DNA of 7,373 bases, taken from assembly GCA_007121975.1 (NCBI GenBank), contig SKJO01000328.1, positions 1 through 7,373 of the forward strand, in the 5' to 3' direction. Shown one piece after another: positions 1 to 5,207 of the stretch. This stretch comes from Nitriliruptoraceae bacterium. GTDB lineage: Bacteria; Actinomycetota; Nitriliruptoria; Nitriliruptorales; Nitriliruptoraceae. The notes beneath the pieces were generated by a model that saw only the letters and a list, made by a program, of their open reading frames with translations, was not told the origin of the DNA and did no database searches. Both the position numbers and the translations under genes were made by a program. Numbering within the stretch: position 1 is the stretch's first letter; the number at the start of each line of letters is the position of its first letter.

Positions 1-84
1 CCGGCTGGTCAGACTCCGCCGCCCGGCCAGGGAGCTCCGCCGTCGTCGGGTGCCGGCAAGCGACTGTGGGTCCCCGGCCGCTGA
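1..84 (+). CDS. 3' end of an upstream gene, Pro/Gly-rich C-terminus (partial)
   Basis: The frame starting at base 1 is open until a TGA at 82-84 and reads as a Pro/Gly/Ser-rich tail ending in GAGKRLWVPGR. This looks like the disordered linker plus short conserved C-terminus of a real protein, because the last residues (K-R-L-W-V-P-G) are non-repetitive after a low-complexity stretch. Only 27 codons are visible, so no domain can be identified. In many actinobacteria a small DUF1844-family protein is encoded just upstream of infC, and this could be its end, but that rests on neighbourhood alone. It could also be a chance open frame in GC-rich DNA. Confidence 0.42.
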   Translation, partial: PAGQTPPPGQGAPPSSGAGKRLWVPGR

Positions 85-128
85 GCGACGGTGCGGCGGC
101 CAGGCCAGGCGGTGCGTGCAGGTGGCGC

Positions 129-144
129 CCGGCCGCGCGGCCGG
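129..144. repeat. Perfect 16-bp GC palindrome upstream of the infC leader
   Basis: CCGGCCGC is followed directly by its reverse complement GCGGCCGG. It lies between the upstream stop codon and the putative -10 element at 150. It could be a protein-binding site in the infC promoter, part of a terminator for the upstream gene (no T-run follows), or chance in GC-rich sequence. Confidence 0.4.
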
Positions 145-149
145 CGTGC

Positions 150-155
150 TAGCCT
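150..155 (+). promoter_or_regulatory. Possible -10 element (TAGCCT) for the infC operon
   Basis: TAGCCT matches the actinobacterial -10 consensus TAnnnT and is a relatively AT-containing spot in a very GC-rich stretch. No convincing TTGAC-like -35 is present about 17 bases upstream, where the GC palindrome lies instead. If real, transcription would begin near 161-163 and leave a leader of about 280 bases before infC, long enough for regulation by RNA structure. Confidence 0.35.
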
Positions 156-320
156 TTGCGGGTCCCCACGTGTCGGGGATGGTCCGGCTGCATCCTGGTC
201 GTGACCCAGACAACTGAACCCAAGCGGTCGCCCCGGGCCCCCGGGTGCGTACCCACCCGGCAGGTCCGCCTCCCCGGGTCGCTGCAGGCGCCGGGTCACC
301 GGCGCGGCTGCTGCGTCTCC

Positions 321-350
321 GACGGCGACCTCGACCAGGTCGCCGTTTCG
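321..350 (+). terminator. Intrinsic terminator-like hairpin in the infC leader (candidate attenuator)
   Basis: ACGGCGACCT (322-331) is perfectly complementary to AGGTCGCCGT (337-346) across a 5-base loop, CGACC. A G-U pair (321/347) adds an eleventh position. The 3' arm runs into TTTCGTCGT, a modest T-rich stretch by the standards of this DNA. It lies about 95 bases before the infC start with no gene ending there, so transcriptional attenuation is a better reading than termination of an upstream gene. Confidence 0.55.
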
Positions 351-431
351 TCGTGCCGCCGCCTCGTGCGTCGCTGCCCGATCGGGATGGTCCCCTGCCG
401 ACTGGCCGCCGAGGCGGCGTGACGATCGATC

Positions 432-437
432 AGGAGG
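432..437 (+). promoter_or_regulatory. Shine-Dalgarno site that fixes the ATC start of infC
   Basis: AGGAGG is a perfect anti-16S match and lies 7 bases before ATC at 445. The next in-frame conventional start, TTG at 466, would be 28 bases away, too far to use this site. The spacing therefore selects ATC as the start codon. Confidence 0.8.
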
Positions 438-444
438 CAGGAGC

Positions 445-1122
445 ATCAACCAGGACCAGCCCCGCTTGAACGCGGACATCAAGCTGCCCCGAGTTCGGCT
501 CGTGGACCATGACGGTGAGCAGGTCGGCATCGTGCCGCTCGCGCAGGCGCTGCGTCGTGCGCGCGAGCTCGACCTCGACCTCGTCGAGGTGGCGCCACAG
601 GCCGACCCGCCGGTGTGCCGGATCATGGATTACGGCAAGCACCGCTACGAGCAGGGACAGAAGGAGAAGGAGGCGCGCCGGCGGCAGAGCCAGATCACCG
701 TCAAGGAGATCAAGATGCGCCCCAAGATCTCCGACAACGACTACGGCACCAAGGCCGGGCACGTGCGACGGTTCCTGAACGACGGCGCGAAGGTCCGCGC
801 CTCGATCATGTTCCGCGGTCGCGAGATGACCCACACCGAGCTCGGCCTCAAGCTGCTGGACCGGCTCGCGGAGGACATGGCGGAGCTGGCCACCATCGAG
901 GCCTCCCCGAAGGTCGACGGCCGCAATATGGTCATGGTGCTCGCCCCGCTCAAGGGCAAGGACGGGTCCAAGCAGGGCGGCAAGGGCGGCGGCAAGGGTG
1001 GCGGACGCAACCGTCCCACACCCGCCGACAGCCCGGCAGCTAGCGACGCGCCCGACGCCGACCCACCTGATGCCGACCCACCTGACGCCGACCCACCTGG
1101 CGAGGGGTCCGCGCCCTCCTGA
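445..1122 (+). CDS. infC: Translation initiation factor IF-3, starting at a rare ATC codon
   Basis: IF3 binds the 30S subunit, prevents premature 50S joining and proofreads start codon and initiator tRNA choice. The 225-residue product has the N-terminal domain (about 1-75, with RLNADIKLPRVRLV near the start and signature RIMDYGKHRYEQ at 59-70), a basic linker helix (72-95, KEKEARRRQ...KEIKMRPKI) and the C-terminal domain (about 96-170). I start it at ATC: the family begins with a residue pair like I-N/I-S followed by R-x-N-x-x-I, AGGAGG is spaced 7 bases upstream, and the next start (TTG at 466) would cut off the conserved beginning. infC of E. coli uses AUU, and such codons are discriminated against by IF3 itself, giving negative autoregulation. 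The same is likely here. Beyond about residue 172 is a nonstandard tail: Gly/Lys-rich (GGKGGGKGGG), then acidic/Pro-rich with three DADPP repeats. Bacterial IF3 is commonly near 180 residues. Confidence 0.97.
   Translation: MNQDQPRLNADIKLPRVRLVDHDGEQVGIVPLAQALRRARELDLDLVEVAPQADPPVCRIMDYGKHRYEQGQKEKEARRRQSQITVKEIKMRPKISDNDYGTKAGHVRRFLNDGAKVRASIMFRGREMTHTELGLKLLDRLAEDMAELATIEASPKVDGRNMVMVLAPLKGKDGSKQGGKGGGKGGGRNRPTPADSPAASDAPDADPPDADPPDADPPGEGSAPS
1054..1098 (+). repeat. Three 15-bp tandem repeats in the 3' end of infC
   Basis: The unit GACGCCGACCCACCT occurs at 1054-1068, 1069-1083 (one base different, GAT for GAC) and 1084-1098. Each is in frame and encodes DADPP (IF3 residues 204-218). The near identity at DNA level, including the synonymous positions, indicates recent duplication, so copy number probably varies among relatives. 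Confidence 0.9.
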
Positions 1123-1137
1123 CCCACCCCGCCAAAG

Positions 1138-1157
1138 CTCCGGTGCGCGCACCGGAG
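1138..1157 (+). promoter_or_regulatory. Perfect 20-bp inverted repeat in the infC-rpmI gap
   Basis: CTCCGGTG (1138-1145) pairs with CACCGGAG (1150-1157) around a CGCG loop, giving an 8-bp RNA hairpin. It sits in the 82-base gap between infC and rpmI. No T-run follows, so it is probably not a strong terminator. It may adjust L35/L20 expression relative to IF3, for example as a processing, partial-termination or L20-binding site. L20 represses rpmI translation through RNA structures in this region in E. coli, but similarity to that site is not shown here. Confidence 0.5.
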
Positions 1158-1170
1158 ACCCCGCCTGCCC

Positions 1171-1200
1171 GACGAGGCCTGACGAGGCCTGACGAGGAAC
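1171..1200 (+). repeat. Tandem decamers ending at the rpmI ribosome-binding site
   Basis: GACGAGGCCT is present twice (1171-1180, 1181-1190), followed by a third, diverged copy, GACGAGGAAC (1191-1200). Each copy carries a GAGG core. The last provides GAGGA (1194-1198), 6 bases from the rpmI ATG, so the array offers two additional upstream Shine-Dalgarno-like sites. Confidence 0.7.
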
Positions 1201-1204
1201 GACG

Positions 1205-1399
1205 ATGCCCAAGCAGAAGAGCCACAGCGGCACCAAGAAGCGCTTCCGGGTGACCCGCAACGGCAAGGTGATGATGCACCAGAAGAACCGCGCCCACCTG
1301 CTCGAGAAGAAGGCCGGCAGTCGCAAGCGCCGCCTGGCCGGCGAGAAGCAGCTGACCGGACAGCCCGCCAAGAACATCAAGCGGCTGCTCCCCGGCTGA
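1205..1399 (+). CDS. rpmI: 50S ribosomal protein L35
   Basis: L35 is a small, very basic protein of the large ribosomal subunit. The 64-residue product begins MPKQKSHSGTKKRFRVTRNGKV, matching the family signature (MPKxKTHSGxxKRFxxTxxGK), and continues with H-x-L-x-x-KKxxxRKRxLxG and a C-terminal KNIKRLLPG. The length is normal for L35. ATG at 1205 has GAGGA 6 bases upstream. It lies 82 bases after infC and 42 bases before rplT, the usual operon order. Co-transcription with both is expected. Confidence 0.98.
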   Translation: MPKQKSHSGTKKRFRVTRNGKVMMHQKNRAHLLEKKAGSRKRRLAGEKQLTGQPAKNIKRLLPG

Positions 1400-1441
1400 C
1401 GCGCCACCCCCACCACCCCACGTTCCCGAGGAGGATGCCCG

Positions 1442-1810
1442 ATGGCACGCGTCAAGCGCAGCGTCCACGCCAAGAAGAGCCACAGGGCGGTCATGGACCG
1501 CGCCAAGGGGTTCCGCGGTGCGCGTAGCCGCCGCTTCAAGGTCGCCAAGGAAGCCGTCTACCACGCCGAGCGGTACGCCTACCGCGACCGCCGTGCCCGC
1601 AAGGGCGACATGCGGCGGCTGTGGATCGCACGGATCAACGCCGCAGCCCGGCAGGAGGGGTTGTCCTACAGCCGCCTGATGCACGGGCTCAAGCTCGCCG
1701 AGGTCGAGGTCGACCGCAAGAACCTCGCGGACCTCGCGGTCCACGACGAGCAGGCGTTCGCCGCGCTGGTCGACACCGCCAAGGGCGCACTCGAGGCCGA
1801 GGCCGCCTGA
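1442..1810 (+). CDS. rplT: 50S ribosomal protein L20
   Basis: L20 binds 23S rRNA directly and is needed early in 50S assembly; in several bacteria it also represses its own operon. The 122-residue product starts MARVKRSVHAKKSHRAVMDRAKGFRGARSRRFKVAKEAV, the long basic N-terminal helix of the family, followed by YAYRDRRARKGDMRRLWIARINAAARQEGLSYSRLMHGLK, the globular RNA-binding part. The C-terminus (about 88-122) is acidic/Ala-rich and completes the domain. AGGAGGA at 1429-1435 is 6 bases from the ATG. An out-of-frame ATG at 1435 overlaps this site and is not used. A perfect hairpin lies 17 bases after the stop. Confidence 0.98.
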   Translation: MARVKRSVHAKKSHRAVMDRAKGFRGARSRRFKVAKEAVYHAERYAYRDRRARKGDMRRLWIARINAAARQEGLSYSRLMHGLKLAEVEVDRKNLADLAVHDEQAFAALVDTAKGALEAEAA

Positions 1811-1827
1811 ACCGACCTGCGCCACCC

Positions 1828-1860
1828 ACGAGCGCCGACCGGGCAACGGTCGGCGCTCGT
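1828..1860 (+). terminator. Hairpin terminator after rplT
   Basis: A perfect 14-bp stem (1828-1841 with 1847-1860) closes on a 5-base GGCAA loop, immediately after rplT and 18 bases before the methyltransferase start. This is a stable structure in the expected place. The following bases (CACCGTCCC) lack a T-run, so termination may be partial, letting some transcripts continue into the methyltransferase gene. It could alternatively be an mRNA-stabilising 3' end. Confidence 0.7.
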
Positions 1861-1877
1861 CACCGTCCCGGCGGTCG

Positions 1878-2684
1878 ATGATGATCACCTCCACCCGCAA
1901 TGACCGGATCCGCGCCGCCGCGGCACTGCACCGCGCCCGCGAGCGACGGCTGGCCGGCCGCCACCTCGTCGAGGGACCACGTGCGCTGGACGCGGCGCTG
2001 GCCGCCGGCGCGGTCGAGCAGATCTTCGCCACGCCCGCGGCGGCCGAGGGGCTCACCGTGTCACCGGGGGTCGACCTCGTGCTGGTCGCCGATCACGTGC
2101 TCGACCACCTCGCTGACGCCCGCACCCCCCAGGGGATCGTGGGCGTGGCGCGCACCCCGCTCACCGCCCCGGACGCCCTGCCCGAGGTGCTGGCCGGTCA
2201 ACGACTGGTGGTGGTGCTCGAGGCCGTGGCCGATCCGGGCAACGCCGGCACGATCATCCGCACGGCGGATGCGGCCGGTGCGGCCGCGGTCGTGCTCACC
2301 ACCGGCAGCGTGGATGCCTACGCCCCCAAGGTCGTGCGTGCGTCGGCCGGGTCGGTGCACCATCTGCCGGTGCTCACCGGCCTGCCCCTGCGCGATGTGC
2401 TGGCCGCCTGTCGTCTCACCCCGACCTGGCCGACGCCTTCGAGCCGGCTCCCGGTGCAGGTAGTGGGACTGGACGGCGCGGCCGAGCAGACGGTGTTCGA
2501 CCTGCCCAGCGACGGTGCCGGCATGGTGCTGGTGCTCGGCAACGAGGCCCACGGACTGTCCTCGGAGGCCCGCGGGTTGGTCGACCGGCTCGCCCGGGTC
2601 CCGATTCGCGGCCGGGCCGAGTCGCTCAACGTCGCTGCGGCTGCTGCGGTGGCGACCTACGCGGTCGCCGGACCCTGGGACTGA
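1878..2684 (+). CDS. TrmH/SpoU-family RNA methyltransferase, probably acting on 23S rRNA
   Basis: The 268-residue protein has the two-part layout of SpoU enzymes that 2'-O-methylate ribose using S-adenosylmethionine. The N-terminal substrate-binding domain (about 1-95) contains RLAGRHLVEGPRALDAAL. The trefoil-knot catalytic domain has motif 1 (DPGNAGTIIRTADAAG, 119-134; catalytic-type Asn122 and Arg128), motif 2 (LVLGNEAHGLS, 218-228; Asn222, Glu223) and motif 3 (VPIRGRAESLNVAAAAAV, 241-258; Ser249, Asn251). All three motifs are intact. It resembles TsnR/RlmB-like proteins commonly encoded after rplT in actinobacteria, and position beside ribosomal protein genes suggests an rRNA target. The exact nucleotide cannot be read from sequence. 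The ATG at 1878 (or ATG at 1881) has only a weak GGCGG upstream, so its translation may be modest. Confidence 0.93.
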   Translation: MMITSTRNDRIRAAAALHRARERRLAGRHLVEGPRALDAALAAGAVEQIFATPAAAEGLTVSPGVDLVLVADHVLDHLADARTPQGIVGVARTPLTAPDALPEVLAGQRLVVVLEAVADPGNAGTIIRTADAAGAAAVVLTTGSVDAYAPKVVRASAGSVHHLPVLTGLPLRDVLAACRLTPTWPTPSSRLPVQVVGLDGAAEQTVFDLPSDGAGMVLVLGNEAHGLSSEARGLVDRLARVPIRGRAESLNVAAAAAVATYAVAGPWD

Positions 2685-2712
2685 GGCTGCCGCCTCGGGT
2701 GGCGACCTCAGT
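2680..2712. terminator. Shared hairpin between convergent genes, containing both stop codons
   Basis: ACTGAGG (2680-2686) is the reverse complement of CCTCAGT (2706-2712). An inner CGCC/GGCG pairing can extend the stem across an asymmetric internal loop. The plus-strand arm contains the methyltransferase TGA (2682-2684), and the other contains the complement of the minus-strand gene's TGA (2708-2710). The structure would form in both transcripts. Neither side has a clear T-run, so bidirectional termination is plausible but unproven. Confidence 0.5.
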
Positions 2713-5077
2713 GCTGCGCTGCGCGTAGCTGCGAGATCTGCCGGCGTATCGCGGCCAGCCGCTGCTGGCTTCTGAGGAGCAACTCGAGGGTGTCCTCGAC
2801 GTCCCAGCCGCTGTCCGGCGCGAGCGCGGCCGCAGCCGTCACGCGGATGCTCTCGACCTGCTGTCCGAGCGCGTGGTCGGATGCCAGCAGCGGCCCTTCG
2901 GTGTCCTGGAGATCCTTGACGGCCTCGCGCAGGTAGGTGCCATGCTGGGTGGCGAGCACCTTGAGTCCCTTGGCGACCATCACGTCGGTGATCTGCTTCA
3001 TCTGGGCGTTGTAGTCACGCAGCGCAGCGGTGACCTGCTGGGGGGACTCGTCACGGTCGTCCTCGCGGTCGGAGGAGTCCGAGGTGTCCATGGCTTCCGA
3101 GAGGCTCGAGGAATCGGACGCGGTGGCCGCGGCGACCTGCGCCTGCACGGAGGCGACGACGTCGGCCAGGGCGTCGAGCTCGCGCACCCCGGTGTTGAAG
3201 CCGCTGCCCGAGTGCGGGTGGGGGGTCGCCGCCGAGTCGCCGATCACCAGGGCCGCCAGCTTCTCGTTGACGAAGGAGGTGGCCTGCTGGATCTCGATCG
3301 GAAACACCGCGATGTTGGGGGTGGGCTGGCCGTGCTTGTTGTGCGACTTGGCCAGCGCCGGCTGATCGCCCATGCGGAAGTGGTTCGTGGCGCGATCCAG
3401 GAGGAACGTCTCGAGCTTCTTCTGGCCGCCCGGGCCGCTGAACTCGCTCATCAGCTCCGGGGGGATCTGGCGCAGCAGGTAGGTGACCTTGGGCGTGTTG
3501 AACCGGTAGGCCCACCGCCCCTGGTCCTGGGCCTTGAGGTCGCCTTGCGTGGTCGGTTCGAACAGTCCGACCGCGGCGTAGTCCTTGGCCTCCTGCACCG
3601 TGTAGGAGATCCCGAGTTCGTCGGCGATGCAGGCCCCGGTGTACTTGTTGGCGCGGGCGACGCCCGGCCCGGCCGCCACCACCAGCAGGTCGAGGGCTTC
3701 GGCCCGCTGCTTGGCCTTGTCGCCCCGGCCGATCTGGAAGCTGGCGGTGGTCTGCGACTCGCCGTCGTCGCGGCTGGCGCCGACGAGCGACCAGCCGCTG
3801 CGCAGCTCGATCCCGAGCTCCAGCGCCCGGGTGCGCAGCGCCTTCTCGATGTACTTGACCGCCACGAGGTTGTGCTCACCGGTGGTGCCGGACTGCAGCA
3901 GGTCGTAGGCCACGCCGTAGCGCGCGAGCCGCTGACGGGTCGACTCATCGAGCGCCAGGACCTGGCGTCGGGAGTACTCGTCGGACCGGGCCTCGAACAG
4001 CACCACCTCGGCGCCCTGCCGGCGGGCTTCGAGCGCGGCGAGCAGCCCCACCGGCCCGCCACCGACCACACCGACCCGGGCCCGGGCCGGCGCTTCGTCG
4101 AGCATCCCGGAGGTGGCGGGGAGCGACAGCGGGCTCGAGGTCGCTCCGAGGTCGGCCGCGGCGACCACGCGCACCTTGTCCATGACCTCCGCGAGCGTGT
4201 GGTCCACCGTCACGGTGTGCTTGCGGCGCAGGCGGTCGCGGGTGGTCTCCCGGTGGGTCAGCGAGGCGTCCAACGACCCGTCCCCGGAGGTGTCGTAGCT
4301 CCTGGCCTCGCCCACGAGGTCGTCGGTGGACCGGCCCGCCCCCGTCCGTTCGGCGGCCTGGCCGCGGAAGTAGTCGCCCACCAGGTCCCGGCACTGGTCG
4401 ATGAGCAGCGTCACCTGGCCCGAGGAGCGCATCTCGCCCTTGAGCAGGGTGGAGCGCAGCGTCGCCAGGTGCTTGGGCTTGGCGGCGGCCGCGTCCACCA
4501 GCCGCGTGAGGCGCGCGACCGGCAGGGCGGAGAACATCACCAGCTGCTTGAGCTGAAGGCGCGCGCTTTCGGGCTCGCTGCCGGCCACGGTGTTGAGCCG
4601 GCGGACCAGCCCGACCTTGGCATGCAGTTCGGTCAGCAGGTCGTAGTCCAGCCGGGCGGCGCGCTCGTTGAGGTCGGCCTGGACCTCGGCCGGATCAGGT
4701 CGTGCCGGCGCCTGAGCAACACGCAGTGAGGGCGAAGCCGACGAGCGGTCGGACGAGCGGTCAGACGAGCGGTCGGACGAGCGGTCGGACGAGCGGTCAG
4801 TCGGTGCGGAGCGCAGCTCGAGAATCCCGGAGGGTCCCTCGGACGACTCGGACATCAGGTCGCTGATCAGCGCGTTGCCGCCGCTCGCCGGAAGTCCGAT
4901 GACCGGTGCGCCCTGTGATGAGCTCGGGCTGCGGTCTGCGCGCTGCTTGCCTTTGTCGCGCTGTTTGCCCGTGTCACGCTGCTTGCCCGTGTCGCGCTGC
5001 TTGCCCGTGTCGCGCTGCTTGCCCGTGTCGCGCTGCTTGCCCTTGTCCTGGCTCGTGTGCTTCCCGCCTTGGGGCAT
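2708..5077 (-). CDS. Large FAD-dependent monooxygenase-like protein with a repeat-rich disordered N-terminus
   Basis: The 789-residue product has six parts: (1) residues 1-120, disordered and basic, with six D(K/T)GKQR hexapeptides (11-46) and a run of RSSD repeats (about 95-113); (2) a mainly helical region, about 128-310; (3) a Rossmann FAD-binding start, VGVVGGGPVGLLAALEA (335-351; GxGxxG at 339-344), with Glu362 ending the second strand; (4) a flavoprotein core with DLLVVAAGPG (463-472) and a GD motif, VIGDSAATPHPHSGSGFNTG (611-630), which contacts FAD in class A monooxygenases; (5) an acidic Ser/Asp linker (about 653-678); (6) a helical C-terminus. SRRQVLALDESTRQRLARYGV (369-389), the IEKALRTRALELGIEL segment and the GD region recall MICAL monooxygenase domains, so MICAL-like is my closest guess, from memory only. 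I see no signal peptide or membrane segment. I chose ATG 5077 because GGAG lies 7 bases upstream; an in-frame TTG at 5149 has no such site and would overlap the likely promoter. It stands antisense between translation genes. Substrate and role are unknown. Confidence 0.85.
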   Translation of the reverse strand: MPQGGKHTSQDKGKQRDTGKQRDTGKQRDTGKQRDTGKQRDKGKQRADRSPSSSQGAPVIGLPASGGNALISDLMSESSEGPSGILELRSAPTDRSSDRSSDRSSDRSSDRSSASPSLRVAQAPARPDPAEVQADLNERAARLDYDLLTELHAKVGLVRRLNTVAGSEPESARLQLKQLVMFSALPVARLTRLVDAAAAKPKHLATLRSTLLKGEMRSSGQVTLLIDQCRDLVGDYFRGQAAERTGAGRSTDDLVGEARSYDTSGDGSLDASLTHRETTRDRLRRKHTVTVDHTLAEVMDKVRVVAAADLGATSSPLSLPATSGMLDEAPARARVGVVGGGPVGLLAALEARRQGAEVVLFEARSDEYSRRQVLALDESTRQRLARYGVAYDLLQSGTTGEHNLVAVKYIEKALRTRALELGIELRSGWSLVGASRDDGESQTTASFQIGRGDKAKQRAEALDLLVVAAGPGVARANKYTGACIADELGISYTVQEAKDYAAVGLFEPTTQGDLKAQDQGRWAYRFNTPKVTYLLRQIPPELMSEFSGPGGQKKLETFLLDRATNHFRMGDQPALAKSHNKHGQPTPNIAVFPIEIQQATSFVNEKLAALVIGDSAATPHPHSGSGFNTGVRELDALADVVASVQAQVAAATASDSSSLSEAMDTSDSSDREDDRDESPQQVTAALRDYNAQMKQITDVMVAKGLKVLATQHGTYLREAVKDLQDTEGPLLASDHALGQQVESIRVTAAAALAPDSGWDVEDTLELLLRSQQRLAAIRRQISQLRAAQH
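4740..4799 (-). repeat. Five 12-bp tandem repeats encoding RSSD
   Basis: On the plus strand the unit GACGAGCGGTCG (last base A in two copies) repeats five times without interruption. In the minus-strand gene it encodes the R-S-S-D run at about residues 95-113. The near-identical DNA indicates recent slippage or duplication in a disordered linker, and copy number is likely polymorphic. Confidence 0.92.
4939..5046 (-). repeat. Six 18-bp tandem repeats encoding D(K/T)GKQR
   Basis: Plus-strand unit CGCGCTGCTTGCCCGTGT recurs at 4939, 4957, 4975, 4993, 5011 and 5029, with zero to two differences per copy; the two outer copies have a T/TT change that turns Thr codons into Lys. They encode residues 11-46 of the flavoprotein, a strongly basic hydrophilic array near the N-terminus. 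The two central copies are identical. Confidence 0.95.
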
Positions 5078-5148
5078 GGGGCCGCTCCGTCGTGGATGCC
5101 CCGGCGCTGCGACGGTGCTTGCGTTCCGCTGCGGCGTCGGGGGCGGCA

Positions 5149-5154
5149 AGCATA
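5149..5154 (-). promoter_or_regulatory. Possible -10 element (TATGCT, minus strand) for the flavoprotein gene
   Basis: Read on the minus strand, TATGCT fits TAnnnT and lies about 70 bases upstream of the chosen ATG at 5077. No good -35 is visible. If it is the promoter, transcription starts near 5142, which excludes the TTG at 5149 as a start codon. Confidence 0.35.
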
Positions 5155-5180
5155 GGTCCGAGCCGTCCGTCGCGGGCGTC

Positions 5181-5186
5181 TACCCT
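5181..5186 (+). promoter_or_regulatory. Possible -10 element (TACCCT) for pheST
   Basis: TACCCT matches TAnnnT in the divergent gap and would give a leader of about 130 bases before pheS. It has no recognisable -35. It lies 26 bases from the candidate minus-strand -10, so the two promoters would be back to back. Confidence 0.3.
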
Positions 5187-5190
5187 GCCG

Positions 5191-5207
5191 GGGCCGGTCC
5201 TCGGCCC
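5191..5207 (+). promoter_or_regulatory. Small hairpin in the pheS leader
   Basis: GGGCCG (5191-5196) pairs with CGGCCC (5202-5207) around GTCCT, at the start of the putative pheS leader. I find no T-box motif and no Phe-rich leader peptide between 5208 and 5324, so phenylalanine-dependent attenuation is not supported. The rest of the 247-base gap (5078-5324) shows only C/G-rich sequence, including a repeated TCCCACCCTGC-like element at about 5271 and 5301. Confidence 0.3.

Larger units (their letters stand above)
156..444 (+). promoter_or_regulatory. Structured 5' leader of the infC-rpmI-rplT operon
   Basis: This stretch has no convincing gene, but it holds a series of perfect inverted repeats: 241-247 with 254-260 (7 bp, 6-base loop); 288-294 with 299-305 (7 bp, GTCA loop), extended by GCAG 284-287 pairing with CTGC 308-311 across a two-base bulge; the attenuator-like hairpin 321-347; and a smaller GCCGC/GCGGC stem at 405-418. 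Upstream GGTCGCC at 226-232 is identical to part of the attenuator's 3' arm and could pair with its 5' arm (324-330), giving an alternative fold. In Firmicutes and gammaproteobacteria, infC-rpmI-rplT operons are controlled through leader or intercistronic RNA bound by L20. Whether this leader senses L20, IF3 or translation state is inference. An open frame 156-422 crosses it but lacks a ribosome-binding site. Confidence 0.55.

Noticed and set aside
156..422. 88-codon frame in the infC leader, with an internal GTG at 201
   Set aside because: There is no ribosome-binding site, the product is Arg/Pro-rich without recognisable features, and the region is dominated by RNA hairpins. A short leader peptide cannot be fully excluded.
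430..1548. 372-codon minus-strand open frame across infC, rpmI and rplT
   Set aside because: It overlaps three conserved genes, has no family-like sequence, and its length is explained by high GC reducing stop codons.
2873..4729. 618-codon open frame on the plus strand opposite the flavoprotein gene
   Set aside because: It is a shadow of the minus-strand gene in GC-rich DNA: composition is Gly/Val/Leu/Arg/His-rich, no motifs are recognisable, and the opposite strand encodes clear FAD motifs.
4740..5046. CRISPR-like or mobile-element interpretation of the tandem repeats
   Set aside because: The units are contiguous without spacers, are multiples of three, and are in frame inside a coding sequence. 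No transposase, terminal inverted repeats or integrase is present in the window.
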